NCBI RefSeq assembly: GCF_002252505.1
Contig: NZ_NNRL01000157.1
Coordinates: 434,001 to 498,000 of the forward strand
Length of the DNA: 64,000 bases
Reading direction: 5' to 3'
Source of the DNA: Brucella grignonensis
GTDB taxonomy: Bacteria > Pseudomonadota > Alphaproteobacteria > Rhizobiales > Rhizobiaceae
Translations under genes and position numbers: made by a program
Notes under the pieces: generated by a model
Told to the model about the DNA's origin: nothing
The model's input: the letters and a program-made list of their open reading frames with translations, nothing else
Database searches by the model: none
Part shown: piece after piece, positions 55,202 through 64,000 of the stretch
Numbering within the stretch: the stretch's first letter is position 1
Layout: each line of letters starts with the position of its first letter

Positions 55202-56221
55202 ATGATTAACGCTGACCAGAGTTTCAAGTTTCCCGTCCTCGTCGGCGATATCGGTGGAACCAATGCGCGCTTTGCGCTTCTTGTTGATGCCCACGCGGAA
55301 CCGAAAGAGTTTCCCGTGGTGCAAACGGCTGATTATGCAACGATTGATGATGCAATCGAGCAGACCGTCCTCAATCATACCTCCATACGCCCCCGCTCAA
55401 CCATTCTGGCTGTTGCAGGCCCGGTCGATGGTGATGAAATCGATCTGACCAATTGTGACTGGGTGGTTCGCCCCAAGCAATTGATCGCAAATCTCGGCTT
55501 CGAGGATGTGACTGTTCTCAATGACTTTGAAGCTCAGGCGCTTGCAGTGGTTTCGATCGGCAAAGAATATCTGCATCAGATCGGCGGACACGACGAAGAG
55601 CTTGTCGCTACACGCGTGGTGCTTGGCCCAGGCACCGGCCTTGGCGTTGCCGGCCTTGTGCGCACTAGCAAAGCCTGGGTTCCAGTTCCCGGCGAAGGAG
55701 GACATATTGATATCGGTCCGCGCAGCGAACGCGATTATCAGGTCTTCCCACATATTGAACCAATTGAAGGTCGCGTCGCGGCCGAGCAGATTCTTTGCGG
55801 GCGCGGCCTTCGCAATCTCTATCTCGCAATCTGTGCCGCAGATAAGGTAACGCCCGTTCTCGACACGCCACCGGATATCACGGCCGCAGGGCTTGATGGT
55901 AGCAATGCGCAGGCTGTTGAAACACTCGACCTGTTCGTCACCTATCTCGGCAGACTGGCAGGCGACCTTGCGCTTATCTACAAAGCCCATGGCGGGGTTT
56001 ATCTCTCGGGTGGCATTCCGCAGCGTATTCTGCCTGCCTTGCAAGCCGGATCGTTCAGGGCAGCCTTTGAGGACAAGGCTCCTCATACACATTTTATGCG
56101 GGATATTCCGGTCCGCGTCGTCATTCATCCGCTGGCAGCACTCAGCGGGTTGTCCGCATTTGCTCGCATACCAACGCGGTTTGAAGTTTCAACCGATGGC
56201 CGCCGCTGGCGTGTTAGCTGA
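55202..56221 (+). CDS. glk: Glucokinase
   Basis: A 339-residue glucokinase of the proteobacterial Glk family: phosphate-binding [15 protein letters not shown], the catalytic [23 protein letters not shown], and [13 protein letters not shown]. It phosphorylates glucose to glucose-6-phosphate. It lies downstream of mgsA, with AAGGCAG before the ATG; could form a transcript with it. Confidence 0.95.
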   Translation: MINADQSFKFPVLVGDIGGTNARFALLVDAHAEPKEFPVVQTADYATIDDAIEQTVLNHTSIRPRSTILAVAGPVDGDEIDLTNCDWVVRPKQLIANLGFEDVTVLNDFEAQALAVVSIGKEYLHQIGGHDEELVATRVVLGPGTGLGVAGLVRTSKAWVPVPGEGGHIDIGPRSERDYQVFPHIEPIEGRVAAEQILCGRGLRNLYLAICAADKVTPVLDTPPDITAAGLDGSNAQAVETLDLFVTYLGRLAGDLALIYKAHGGVYLSGGIPQRILPALQAGSFRAAFEDKAPHTHFMRDIPVRVVIHPLAALSGLSAFARIPTRFEVSTDGRRWRVS

Positions 56222-56290
56222 TCGGGTTTGCTTTCTCAGGCATGGTCAAGCGGCAAAGATAACGCTATAGAAACGCTGCAATGAAACACT

Positions 56291-56395
56291 TAGAGCATTT
56301 GAGCCAAAAGTGCGAAGCGGTTTTGCGTTGGATAATGCGCAAAAACGAAGAACTAGAGCGGTTCTATCGATTTTGTCTCAACTGGACCCGTTCTA
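56291..56395 (+). repeat. Family B intergenic repeat
   Basis: TAGAGCATTTGAGCCAAAAG, AGCGGTTTTGCG, AATGCGCAAAAACGAA, then AGAGCGGTTCTA to CGTTCTA palindrome. Lies between glk and msbA. Confidence 0.75.
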
Positions 56396-56488
56396 TTGCA
56401 GCCTTTTGTCGTTTCCAGTCCAAAAGGACGCGCGAAAATGCATGATCAACGACAGCCAGCGGCTGCTAGATAAAAAAGCACTTTGCCT

Positions 56489-58312
56489 GTGAGCCTATTC
56501 AAAAAGAAAAAGAAGAAGATTGATCCGAGCGAAGCTACGCGTGTCATTCGCCGCATGCTGTCGGAGAATGCGCATCAATATAAAGCAAGCTATGCTATCG
56601 CCATTGCCGCCTCTCTTCTCGTCGGCGTATCAAATGGTGCGCTCGCCTATCTGATGAAGCCGATGATCGACAAGATCTTCTACGAGCAGAAAATTGGTCT
56701 TATCTGGGTAATCTGCGGCGCGATCCTCGGCATTTTCGTTCTGCGTGGTCTTTCAAGTTATATTCAGGCGGTCGAGCTGGCGAAGATCGGCAACAATCTG
56801 GTAGCGCGCTATCAGAAGCGCATCTTCGACCATCTGCTGAAGCTTGGCCTCGATTTTTATAACGATACGCGATCCGGCCATCTGGCAGCGCAAATCAATC
56901 AGAATGTGAATGGCATACGCGATTTGCTGAACATGACAATCACATCGATTGCCCGTGATTTCGTGGCGCTTATCGGTCTGATCGGCATGATGTTTTATAC
57001 CGATCCGTTCATGTCGACGGTGGTCTTTCTGGTCGGTCCGCCGCTCGTTCTGGCGGTTTCATATATTTCTCGCCGCATCAGGTCTGTCACACGCGATCTG
57101 GTTCACTTGAACTCCCATCTTCTGGGAGCCATGCAGGAAACCGTGCAGGGCATTTCCATCGTGAAGGCCTTCACCATGGAAGACCAGCTTCGCGGCAAAA
57201 TCAGCACGCTGATCGATCAGGCAGAAAACAGAAGCAACAAAATCGCACGCGTCTCCGAACGTACCACGCCAATTGCAGAAATTCTGGCAGGTTTCGCCAT
57301 TGCGGGCGTGTTGGCCTATAGCGGCTATAATGCGATCCTCAACCAGCAGCCGCCTGGCGCAATGTTCGCCTTCATCACCGCGCTGCTTCTGGCTTACGAT
57401 CCTGCGCGCCGTCTTGCGCGTTTGCAGGTCGGACTGGAACGTGCACTTGTGAATGCACGCATGATCTACGAAGTGCTGGATATCGAACCCAATCAGGGCG
57501 ATGCGCCTGATGCTGTTCCGCTTAAAGCTGGTCCCGGTGAAATTGACTTCCAGAACGTGCACTTCGCTTATAGCGATATCGCGCAGGTCCTGCATGGCGT
57601 GAACTTCACAGCCAAGGCCGGTGAAACCACCGCTATCGTTGGTGCGTCTGGCGCGGGCAAATCGACCCTCATCAGCCTTGTGCAGCGCTTTTACGACGTC
57701 ACCGACGGAGAAATCCTGTTCGACGGACAGGACATCTCAAAAGTCACGAAAGAGTCGCTGCGTCATTGCGTGGCTTATGTTTCACAGCAGCCTTATCTTT
57801 TTGAAGGCACCATTGCCGATAATATCCGCTATGGACGCCCCAACGCGACGCTGGATGAAATCATCGAGGCTGCAAAACTTGCCAATGCGCATGAATTCAT
57901 TCTTCAACAACCGCAGAGCTATGACACGCCCGTTGGCGAAAATGGCGTAACGCTTTCCGGCGGTCAGCGCCAGCGCATATCGATTGCACGCGCAATCGTG
58001 CGTAACGCTCCTGTCCTTCTGCTGGATGAAGCCACCTCCGCACTTGATAATGAGTCGGAGAAGCGTGTGCAGCAGGCGCTTGATCACATCATGCAGGATC
58101 GCACGACCATCGTCATCGCTCATCGTCTTTCCACCGTCGTCAATGCCGACCGCATTGTCGTGATGGAAGCCGGATATGTTGTCGAAGAAGGCCGTCACAG
58201 CGACCTGATCAAGATACCAAATGGCGTCTATGCCCGCTTCTATCAACTTCAGAGCGGCAAGGATGACATGCTCATCGGAAATACAGGCTCGGAGGAAACG
58301 TCAAATGGCTGA
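56489..58312 (+). CDS. msbA: MsbA-like lipid A/ phospholipid exporter (ABC half-transporter)
   Basis: A 607-residue fused ABC transporter: six helices in the membrane domain (about residues 30-310) and an ATP-binding domain with Walker [15 protein letters not shown]-loop [16 protein letters not shown], signature [15 protein letters not shown] and Walker [15 protein letters not shown]. It should flip lipid A-core or phospholipids across the inner membrane; MsbA is the closest well-known relative. The N-terminus is poly-Lys ([10 protein letters not shown]). The start is GTG at 56489, or TTG at 56483; no ATG occurs before the first helix region. The dapB start lies inside its end. Confidence 0.86.
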   Translation: MSLFKKKKKKIDPSEATRVIRRMLSENAHQYKASYAIAIAASLLVGVSNGALAYLMKPMIDKIFYEQKIGLIWVICGAILGIFVLRGLSSYIQAVELAKIGNNLVARYQKRIFDHLLKLGLDFYNDTRSGHLAAQINQNVNGIRDLLNMTITSIARDFVALIGLIGMMFYTDPFMSTVVFLVGPPLVLAVSYISRRIRSVTRDLVHLNSHLLGAMQETVQGISIVKAFTMEDQLRGKISTLIDQAENRSNKIARVSERTTPIAEILAGFAIAGVLAYSGYNAILNQQPPGAMFAFITALLLAYDPARRLARLQVGLERALVNARMIYEVLDIEPNQGDAPDAVPLKAGPGEIDFQNVHFAYSDIAQVLHGVNFTAKAGETTAIVGASGAGKSTLISLVQRFYDVTDGEILFDGQDISKVTKESLRHCVAYVSQQPYLFEGTIADNIRYGRPNATLDEIIEAAKLANAHEFILQQPQSYDTPVGENGVTLSGGQRQRISIARAIVRNAPVLLLDEATSALDNESEKRVQQALDHIMQDRTTIVIAHRLSTVVNADRIVVMEAGYVVEEGRHSDLIKIPNGVYARFYQLQSGKDDMLIGNTGSEETSNG

Positions 58313-59129
58313 AAACGCTGAAATGGGCCTCGTGGTTGTTGGGGCGAGCGGTCGGATGGGGCAGACTCTCATTCGCACGATCCGTGCAATTCATGGCGCA
58401 CGACTGATCGGGGCTATTGAACGTGAGGGATCACCTTTTCTCGGTAGAGATGCCGGTGAGCTTGCAGGTGTCGGTCATCTGGGCGTCGAGATCACCCACG
58501 ACCCTCTTCTAGTCTTTGCAAAAGCCCAGGGCGTTATCGACTTCACCAGTCCCTCTGCTACGGTGAATTATGCAGGGCTCGCAGCGCAGGCCCGCATCGT
58601 CCATATCATTGGCACCACAGGCATTTCCACTGACGAAGAAGAAAAGATCCGTGCCGCCGCTCGCCATGCAACAATCGTCAAATCCGGCAATATGAGCTTG
58701 GGCGTCAATCTTCTGTCTGGTCTTATCAAGAAGGCAGCGCAAGCGCTCGGGCCCGAAGATTTCGATATAGAAATTCTCGAAATGCATCACAAGCACAAGG
58801 TCGACGCACCATCAGGTACGGCCCTTCTGCTGGGGGAAGCAGCTGCCCAAGGGCGAGCGATCAATCTTGCTGAAAAAAGCGTGCGTGTGCGCGATGGTCA
58901 TACTGGACCACGCGAGGAAGGCACGATTGGTTTTGCGACTTTACGCGGCGGCTCTGTCATCGGAGACCACGAAGTAATTCTGGCTGGCGAAGGAGAGCGT
59001 ATCACCCTCTCCCACCATGCTCAGGACCGCACAATCTTTGCTCGCGGTGCTGTGAAAGCAGCACTTTGGGCTCATGGCAAGAAACCCGGCCTTTATTCCA
59101 TGCTCGATGTTCTCGGGCTTAACGACTGA
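58305..59129 (+). CDS. dapB: 4-hydroxy-tetrahydrodipicolinate reductase
   Basis: A 274-residue enzyme of diaminopimelate/lysine biosynthesis: [14 protein letters not shown] (NAD(P)H), [27 protein letters not shown], and the substrate-binding [20 protein letters not shown]. The ATG at 58305 overlaps the msbA stop by 8 bases, and GGAGGAA is well placed. gpmA begins 30 bases after its end. Confidence 0.96.
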   Translation: MAENAEMGLVVVGASGRMGQTLIRTIRAIHGARLIGAIEREGSPFLGRDAGELAGVGHLGVEITHDPLLVFAKAQGVIDFTSPSATVNYAGLAAQARIVHIIGTTGISTDEEEKIRAAARHATIVKSGNMSLGVNLLSGLIKKAAQALGPEDFDIEILEMHHKHKVDAPSGTALLLGEAAAQGRAINLAEKSVRVRDGHTGPREEGTIGFATLRGGSVIGDHEVILAGEGERITLSHHAQDRTIFARGAVKAALWAHGKKPGLYSMLDVLGLND

Positions 59130-59159
59130 TCTGTTTTTTCATCCCAACGGAGTGCTGCG

Positions 59160-59780
59160 ATGTCTCGTACCCTCGTCCTGGTCCGCCACGGCCAAAGCGA
59201 ATGGAACCTGAAGAACCTTTTTACTGGCTGGCGTGATCCAGGCTTGACCGAACAGGGCCATGCGGAAGCCAAGGCCGCCGGTCAGCGCCTGAAGGCCGCA
59301 GGCCTCAAATTCGACCTCGCATACACATCGGCCCTGTCGCGCGCTCAGGTTACCTGCCAGCACATTCTCGATGAACTCGGCCAGTCCGATCTCGAAACGA
59401 TCCGCGATCAGGCCCTCAACGAACGCGACTATGGCGACCTCTCGGGGCTCAACAAAGACGACGCACGCGCAAAATGGGGCGAAGAGCAGGTCCATATCTG
59501 GCGCCGCTCCTATGACGTTCCTCCTCCGGGCGGCGAAAGCCTGAAGGATACCGGCGCGCGCGTGTGGCCTTATTATCTGCACACCATCCAGCCCCATGTT
59601 CTGCGCGGCGAGACCATTCTGGTTGCAGCACACGGAAATTCGCTGCGGGCGCTCATCATGGCGCTTGATGGCCTGACACCTGAAGAGATCCTCAAGCAGG
59701 AACTCAACACAGGCGTCCCAATCATCTACAAGCTCAACGCCGATTCGACCGTCGCTTCCAAGGAAGTGCTTTCTGCATAA
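59160..59780 (+). CDS. gpmA: 2,3-bisphosphoglycerate-dependent phosphoglycerate mutase
   Basis: A 206-residue histidine-phosphatase-fold mutase interconverting 2- and 3-phosphoglycerate. [18 protein letters not shown] carries the phospho-His, [12 protein letters not shown] the catalytic Glu and [18 protein letters not shown] the second His. It is shorter than the roughly 250-residue enterobacterial type, as usual in rhizobiales. Probably co-transcribed with msbA-dapB. Confidence 0.95.
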   Translation: MSRTLVLVRHGQSEWNLKNLFTGWRDPGLTEQGHAEAKAAGQRLKAAGLKFDLAYTSALSRAQVTCQHILDELGQSDLETIRDQALNERDYGDLSGLNKDDARAKWGEEQVHIWRRSYDVPPPGGESLKDTGARVWPYYLHTIQPHVLRGETILVAAHGNSLRALIMALDGLTPEEILKQELNTGVPIIYKLNADSTVASKEVLSA

Positions 59781-59790
59781 TGATTTTTCG

Positions 59791-59819
59791 GGCGCAGACG
59801 CATTTATGCACTGCGCCCT
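59791..59819 (+). terminator. Candidate terminator hairpin after gpmA
   Basis: GGGCGCAG/CTGCGCCC stem around a 13-base loop; no clear T run follows, so termination efficiency is uncertain. Confidence 0.5.
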
Positions 59820-59894
59820 AATTGCGTTTTCCAGGCTTTTGCAGCATTCAAAACACCAATGTGAAAAAAAGCTGATTGATTATCGAAAACGCGA

Positions 59895-59923
59895 TTGACA
59901 GAGAGAGGCCGACCCCTTAGATG
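59895..59923 (+). promoter_or_regulatory. Promoter of tRNA-Leu
   Basis: TTGACA, a 17-base spacer and TAGATG, ending 10 bases before the tRNA start. Confidence 0.7.
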
Positions 59924-59933
59924 GGTCCTCGTC

Positions 59934-60020
59934 GCCCAGATGGCGGAATTGGTAGACGCACCAGCTTCAGGTGCTGGCGCTCGCAAGGGCGTGGAGGTTC
60001 GAGTCCTCTTCTGGGCACCA
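59934..60020 (+). tRNA. tRNA-Leu (anticodon CAG)
   Basis: An 87-base class II tRNA with encoded CCA. The acceptor stem is GCCCAGA/TCTGGGC, the anticodon stem CCAGC/GCTGG flanks the seven-base loop TTCAGGT (anticodon CAG at 59968-59970), and there is a long variable arm and a GGTTCGAGTCC T arm. It reads CUG leucine codons. Confidence 0.97.
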
Positions 60021-60066
60021 TTTCCAAGTCTTCAGACCACTACCAAGGTCCAGAAGCACCCCAAAA

Positions 60067-60090
60067 AAGCCCGCGCAAGCGGGCTTTTTT
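60067..60090 (+). terminator. Intrinsic terminator after tRNA-Leu
   Basis: AAGCCCGC/GCGGGCTT stem with a GCAA loop and a T run. Confidence 0.88.
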
Positions 60091-60157
60091 GTTGCCTAAT
60101 CTTCTACTGTCCGTCTCCGTTCACCACGGCCATGGCAGCTTTCTCATAGGGTACAAC

Positions 60158-60256
60158 ATGCCCAGAGAGGTCGCTTTTTTGAATGAGAATGAAACCGAAA
60201 ATCGGGCGTTCAAAACGATATCGGAACTGGACCCGAAAAGGAAAAAGGCCGGCTAA
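60158..60256 (+). CDS. Possible 32-residue peptide ending in a terminator
   Basis: A short ORF, MPREVAFLNENETENRAFKT..., with AGGG upstream of the ATG. Its stop TAA lies in the loop of the hairpin at 60243-60270. The peptide is charged with no hydrophobic segment. It may be a genuine small gene or a coincidence; I give it low confidence. Confidence 0.3.
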   Translation: MPREVAFLNENETENRAFKTISELDPKRKKAG

Positions 60257-60270
60257 TTGCCCGGCCTTTT
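60243..60270 (+). terminator. Intrinsic terminator-like hairpin
   Basis: AAAAGGCCGG/CCGGCCTTTT stem with an eight-base loop. It follows a 32-codon ORF. Confidence 0.7.
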
Positions 60271-60339
60271 GCGCTATCGTCAGTGCTGGTACATCCGCAG
60301 TCACGACAACAGCTCTGACCCTATAGTGAGCACGATTGG

Positions 60340-60355
60340 TTAATAAATGGTTAAC
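60340..60355 (+). promoter_or_regulatory. Candidate CtrA box TTAA-N7-TTAAC
   Basis: TTAATAAATGGTTAAC is an exact match to the alphaproteobacterial CtrA consensus TTAA-N7-TTAAC, about 100 bases upstream of the 54-residue ORF at 60455. Confidence 0.5.
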
Positions 60356-60454
60356 CGACTATCGCTTCTTTGCCCCACAATGCTTTGGGCCTTGCCACAT
60401 ACGAGAACTCCGCGCATCCTTGGTTTACGCAATGCGATTTGAGGGACAGATCAG

Positions 60455-60619
60455 ATGGATCAACCTGCTTATGATATTGAGTTTGGTGAGATAATCCGCT
60501 GGCTGAGGCAACATGGTCTCATTCTGCAATCGGATCTTGAAGGTAATACTGAACTCTCAACACGTGCGGAAAGGATCGGTCGTAAGCGCCGTCGCGAGGC
60601 TGAACAGACGAACGAATAA
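60455..60619 (+). CDS. Small basic protein of 54 residues, unknown
   Basis: MDQPAYDIEFGEIIRWLRQH leads into a region with AERIGRKRRREAEQTNE at the end. A purine-rich GAGGGA box lies about ten bases before the ATG. The stop TAA is the start of a truncated family B repeat. It has no hydrophobic segment; the basic end suggests nucleic-acid or protein binding. The gene is short enough to be missed by length filters. Preceded by a CtrA-like box. Confidence 0.6.
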   Translation: MDQPAYDIEFGEIIRWLRQHGLILQSDLEGNTELSTRAERIGRKRRREAEQTNE

Positions 60620-60688
60620 AGCATTCGAGCCAAGAGTGCGTAGCGGTTTTGGGTGAAACGCGGCTCCAACGGAATCAGACAGGCTCAA
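60615..60688 (+). repeat. Truncated family B repeat
   Basis: TAAAGCATTCGAGCCAAGAG, AGCGGTTTTG, then GGCTCCAACGGAATC; the end palindrome is degraded. It lies between the 54-residue ORF and the lysoplasmalogenase gene. Confidence 0.6.
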
Positions 60689-60722
60689 GAACCATAACAA
60701 TATCAGCATGAGGGGGAGGAAA

Positions 60723-61442
60723 ATGCGTCGTAAAGGCTTGCTCGATTTCGGAAGGAACGGCCTGTTCTACCGGCTGTTTCTGGTAAGCGCCATCTGCGCC
60801 GTGTTAAGCAGCGTGTTGAGCCAGAATGGAGAAATACCCTTCTGGCGCTGGCTACATTACCTGACCAAGCCCACCGCAACATTGCTTCTGCTCGGCGCGA
60901 TCTTATGTGCGCCGCGTCTCATCTCGAAAGGCTACGGATTTGCAATCGCTCTGGGCTTGGCCTTTGCCGCGGCTGGCGATTTATTCCTTATGCTTCCGGG
61001 CGATTATTTTCTGGCAGGACTGGTCTGCTTTCTCATAACCCACTGCATTTATATTTATGCATTGTGTCGCAAGACGCGCTTTGCTGAAAGCAAACTCGTG
61101 TTCCTGATCTTCGCATTCCTCGCAATTGCGATCATTGCGGGCCTGTGGACGTCCGTTCCATCCGCAATGAAAATTCCTGTTGTCATTTATGCAACCGCAA
61201 TCAGCGTCATGGCCGCGCAGGCCGTCAGTCGTGCGCGTTCCGACAAACTCGAACCCACCTTGCGCTATAGCGCGACGCTGGCGGCGGCTGGTGGTCTGTT
61301 CTTTATGGTAAGCGATACACTGCTCGCCTTTAACCGCTTTCATACGTCAATTCCCCTTGCCGGGCTTTTGGTGCTTAGCACCTATTATGCAGCGCAATTC
61401 CTCTTTGCGCGCTCAACGGAGAACTTTGCCTATGAGCGCTGA
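60723..61442 (+). CDS. Lysoplasmalogenase-like (YhhN/TMEM86 family) membrane protein
   Basis: A 239-residue integral membrane protein of about eight helices. Family residues in LHYLTKPTATLLLL, AAAGDLFLMLPGDYFLAGLV and FFMVSDTLLAFNRF (paired acidic residues) fit the YhhN group, which hydrolyses the vinyl-ether bond of lysoplasmalogens, releasing a fatty aldehyde. The start at 60723 follows a GGGGGAGG box; an ATG at 60708 is possible but worse. Its end overlaps the aldehyde dehydrogenase start by 11 bases. Confidence 0.85.
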   Translation: MRRKGLLDFGRNGLFYRLFLVSAICAVLSSVLSQNGEIPFWRWLHYLTKPTATLLLLGAILCAPRLISKGYGFAIALGLAFAAAGDLFLMLPGDYFLAGLVCFLITHCIYIYALCRKTRFAESKLVFLIFAFLAIAIIAGLWTSVPSAMKIPVVIYATAISVMAAQAVSRARSDKLEPTLRYSATLAAAGGLFFMVSDTLLAFNRFHTSIPLAGLLVLSTYYAAQFLFARSTENFAYER

Positions 61443-62853
61443 TCAAGCCATTTCATCACAGCAAACATTGCAAACAACTTTCCAATGCCTTCGGCGAAGC
61501 TGGATCGATCATCGCCCTTCCTATGAACAGCGCATCGATGACCTGCGCCGCCTGCGTAAGCTGCTTCATGAACGCCTTGACGATATGGCAAAAGCCATCA
61601 ATGCGGATTTTGGAAACCGTTCTGTCCATGAAACGCTGTTGGGAGAAGCAAGCGTCGTGTTCGCCGAGATTGACCACACGATTCATCACCTCAAGCGATG
61701 GATGAAGCCACAGCGCCGCAAGGCAGGTTGGAAACTCTGGCCAGCAAAGGCAGAGCTGCGCTTTGTGCCTTTGGGTGTAGTTGGCATCATTTCGCCGTGG
61801 AACTATCCGGTCAATCTTGCACTTGCGCCGCTTGTGGCAGCCATTGCCGCCGGAAATCATGTGTTCCTGAAACCTTCAGAGCACACGCCACATACGTCCG
61901 AGTTTCTGCGCAAACTGATTGCCGATGTTTTTCCGGATGACCGGGCAGCGGTCATTCTTGGTGATGCTAGTCTTTCAGCAGAGTTTTCCGCCCTGCCCTT
62001 CGATCATCTGTTTTTCACAGGGTCGACGGCTGTGGGCCGCAAGATCATGAAAACAGCTGCAGAAAACCTCACACCCGTAACCCTGGAACTGGGTGGAAAA
62101 TCGCCAGCGATCATCAGCGAGAACTGCAACCTTAAACGTGCAGTCAGCTCTATCGCGACAGGCAAGTATTTCAATGCGGGTCAAACCTGCATTGCGCCCG
62201 ATTATGTGCTGATCCATCAAAGCAAACGCGATGCATTCATTGCGCTGCTACGCGAGGAAACACAAAGGCGTTATAGTGGTGCAACAGCGGAAAACGACCG
62301 CACCACGATCATCAACGATATGCAATATGCGCGCCTTTCCAATCTGTTGCACGACGCGGAAGGTAAAAGCGAAGCCATCATTCCGCTTCTGGAGACCTCT
62401 ACCACTGCAAGCCATCCGCGATTGATGACACCAACCGTAATTCTTGAGCCAGCGCCGACCAGCGCGATCATGGGTGAAGAGATTTTTGGTCCCTTGTTGC
62501 CGATCATCAGCTATCGATCACTTGATGAAGCAATTGCTTATATTCTGGGACATGAGCGACCGCTGGCACTTTATTGCTTCAGCGATAATACAGCTGAAAT
62601 CGACACTGTGCTTTCGCATGTCGTTGCGGGCGGCATCTGTATCAATGACACACTCTACCATTTCGCCTGTGGAGATCTGCCCTTTGGTGGGGTGGGGTAT
62701 AGCGGCATGGGACACTACCACGGCAAAGACGGCTTCCTCACCTTCTCCAAGGCCATGCCGATACTGACCAAATATACGCCTGCATCAACCGATATGATCA
62801 AGCCGCCCTATACCGGGCTTGCCGACCGGATTATCCGCTTCATCACACGATAG
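61432..62853 (+). CDS. Aldehyde dehydrogenase (coniferyl-aldehyde dehydrogenase group)
   Basis: A 473-residue NAD(P)-dependent aldehyde dehydrogenase. Visible residues: PWNYPVNLALAPLVAAIAAG (cofactor region), the general base Glu in VTLELGGKSPAI, the nucleophile Cys in YFNAGQTCIAPDY and EEIFGPLLPIISY. It belongs to the coniferyl/fatty aldehyde class III-like ALDHs. Overlap with the lysoplasmalogenase gene means they are translated together, and a fatty aldehyde substrate would fit. Substrate not proven. Confidence 0.88.
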   Translation: MSADQAISSQQTLQTTFQCLRRSWIDHRPSYEQRIDDLRRLRKLLHERLDDMAKAINADFGNRSVHETLLGEASVVFAEIDHTIHHLKRWMKPQRRKAGWKLWPAKAELRFVPLGVVGIISPWNYPVNLALAPLVAAIAAGNHVFLKPSEHTPHTSEFLRKLIADVFPDDRAAVILGDASLSAEFSALPFDHLFFTGSTAVGRKIMKTAAENLTPVTLELGGKSPAIISENCNLKRAVSSIATGKYFNAGQTCIAPDYVLIHQSKRDAFIALLREETQRRYSGATAENDRTTIINDMQYARLSNLLHDAEGKSEAIIPLLETSTTASHPRLMTPTVILEPAPTSAIMGEEIFGPLLPIISYRSLDEAIAYILGHERPLALYCFSDNTAEIDTVLSHVVAGGICINDTLYHFACGDLPFGGVGYSGMGHYHGKDGFLTFSKAMPILTKYTPASTDMIKPPYTGLADRIIRFITR

Positions 62854-62974
62854 ACGATGTTGAAAAACAAACTTCTCAGCAATCTGTGATCCACAAATAC
62901 TATTCAAACCGCAAAATGCCCTATTTATATGGATATCCAAAAAATTCTAGCTAACCACATGGGGCAGCAAACGG

Positions 62975-63841
62975 GTGCAGAAGAAAAAAGACCCAGGTCG
63001 AATTTCCAAGAAGATATTGACGGCTATCCGTAATCGACCGGGTTTCAGGCCGCTTCACACCAATGTCACTGAAGGCGATATCGTTATTGCGTCCTATAAT
63101 GTCCACAAGTGCATTGGCGTCGACAAGGTATTCGACCCTCAGCGCACTGCCGATGTCATCAGTGAAATCGATGCGGACGTGATTGCCCTACAAGAGGCAG
63201 ACAAGCGCTTTGGCGAGCGCTCCGGTCTACTTGATCTTGGCCTGCTCGAAAAACGCCACGGCCTCGTTCCTGTACCGATTACCTCAACCATGCCGAAAGG
63301 CCATGGCTGGCATGGTAATGTGCTGCTGTTTCGCGAAGGTGTGGTCCGCAATGTCCGTCAATTGTCGCTTCCGGGCGTAGAACCGCGTGGAGCACTCGTC
63401 GCTGACCTGCAATTTGCATCCGGCCCATTACGCGTCATTGCCGCCCATCTGGGACTTTTGAAACGCTCGCGTGAACAGCAGGCAGAAAGCATTCTTTCCG
63501 CCTTACAGGAAGCCGATACATTGCCAACATTATTGATCGGCGATCTCAATGAATGGCGCATCGGCAAGCGCTCGTCGCTGGCCTCACTCATGCCGATGTT
63601 CAATCACGTGGCAACGGCAGTACCAAGTTTTCCATCGCGCTTTCCGGTATTTGCACTGGATCGGGTCCTGGGTACGCCACATAATCTCGTAACTGCTGTC
63701 GAAGTTCATAACACACCGCTGGCACGCACGGCCTCCGATCATCTGCCAATCAAGGCGCATCTTGATCTCAAGACGGCGGCACAGCTTCTGGAAGAGTTCA
63801 ACCCGTCTCTGCTGACGAGCAATACGAGTTCGGGAAGCTGA
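62975..63841 (+). CDS. Endonuclease/exonuclease/phosphatase family hydrolase
   Basis: A 288-residue EEP-fold protein. Residues of the metal and catalytic site: ASYNVHKCIGVDK, DVIALQEADKRF, IGDLNEWRI and ASDHLPIKAHLDL. The substrate may be a nucleic acid, phosphoinositide or phospholipid; relatives adjacent to phospholipase D genes are known in rhizobiales. The start is a GTG at 62975 with a GGGG about 13 bases ahead. No signal peptide is apparent. Confidence 0.83.
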   Translation: MQKKKDPGRISKKILTAIRNRPGFRPLHTNVTEGDIVIASYNVHKCIGVDKVFDPQRTADVISEIDADVIALQEADKRFGERSGLLDLGLLEKRHGLVPVPITSTMPKGHGWHGNVLLFREGVVRNVRQLSLPGVEPRGALVADLQFASGPLRVIAAHLGLLKRSREQQAESILSALQEADTLPTLLIGDLNEWRIGKRSSLASLMPMFNHVATAVPSFPSRFPVFALDRVLGTPHNLVTAVEVHNTPLARTASDHLPIKAHLDLKTAAQLLEEFNPSLLTSNTSSGS

Positions 63842-63847
63842 TCTTTC

Positions 63848-63950
63848 TAGAGCATTTCCGGATTAGGTTGAATCATTGGAAATGCTTTATCTTTTTACTT
63901 TTACACACATCTTGTTCCAAAAACCGGCTCCCACTTCGGGATGTGCTCTA
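63848..63950 (+). repeat. Family A-like repeat, mosaic
   Basis: TAGAGCATTTCCGGATTAGG to ATTGGAAATGCTTTA palindrome, then the reversed family A core (ACATCTTGTTCCAAAAACCG to GGGATGTGCTCTA). Confidence 0.7.
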
Positions 63951-63953
63951 GCG

Positions 63954-64000
63954 TCAGAGATAAGGCGATCCGAGCCAAATGATACGGTCGATCAGACGCT
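63954..64000 (-). CDS. 3' end of a gene running off the right edge (tentative)
   Basis: On the minus strand, one frame is open from the window edge and ends in TGA at 63956-63954. The 14 readable residues, RLIDRIIWLGSPYL, have a plausible amino acid composition. Too short to identify or to prove coding. Confidence 0.3.
   Translation of the reverse strand, partial: RLIDRIIWLGSPYL

Noticed and set aside
1001-63950. Possible CRISPR array or insertion sequences because of repeated roughly 100-bp blocks
   Set aside because: The blocks are dispersed, palindromic, single copies with no regular spacers or transposase gene; they fit short intergenic repeat families.

Overview
The window is a 64 kb stretch of a Brucellaceae chromosome, most like Brucella/Ochrobactrum. 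The evidence is the moderately high GC content, the rhizobiales-type operons (split-alpha pntAA-pntAB-pntB, rpmH-rnpA-yidC-engB-argB, def-fmt-truA) and the many roughly 100-bp palindromic intergenic repeats. This is inferred from gene content and order, not from a database match. No insertion sequence, prophage, CRISPR array, rRNA operon or plasmid module is visible. Almost everything looks like conserved core chromosome.

Layout. 0-8 kb: a membrane-anchored hydrolase (5' end outside the window), a MaoC hydratase, a HAD phosphatase, a COG4091-type oxidoreductase, and the proton-translocating transhydrogenase operon with an aa3-oxidase subunit IV-like gene upstream. 8-18 kb: a FeeM-like N-acyl amino acid synthase, a class-C-type serine hydrolase, a large GGDEF-EAL protein, an SDR, a class-I amidotransferase, a 2-hydroxyacid dehydrogenase with a LacI regulator, and a MarR regulator divergent from a creatininase-family gene. 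18-26 kb: a CobW-type metallochaperone with a Zur-like operator, a WD40 gene, a periplasmic esterase, msrPQ and a DUF4105 gene. 26-36 kb: ribosome/membrane biogenesis (rpmH, rnpA, yidC, engB), argB, dapD and two paralogous small secreted proteins. 36-49 kb: dapE, a LysR/quinone-oxidoreductase pair, truA-fmt-def, rmuC, lepA, and an AT-rich two-gene island between lepA and a SelW-like gene. 49-64 kb: uppP, queG, mepA, mgsA, glk, msbA, dapB, gpmA, tRNA-Leu(CAG), and a coupled lysoplasmalogenase-aldehyde dehydrogenase pair followed by an EEP-family hydrolase.

Three of the lysine/diaminopimelate genes (dapD, dapE, dapB) are present but dispersed; peptidoglycan and envelope functions (uppP, mepA, msbA) are also represented. 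Translation and quality-control genes (rpmH, yidC, lepA, def, fmt, truA, queG) are spread through the second half.

The best candidate for a little-described system is the AT-rich pair at 45216-46514: a Panacea/SocA-type (DUF4065) antitoxin-like gene followed by a 238-residue protein I do not recognise. Other points of interest are the repeats whose edges supply stop codons of several genes (one lengthens DapE), the Zur-box/CobW/WD40 unit, a CtrA-like box ahead of a 54-residue ORF, and large perfect inverted repeats on both sides of the FeeM-like gene.
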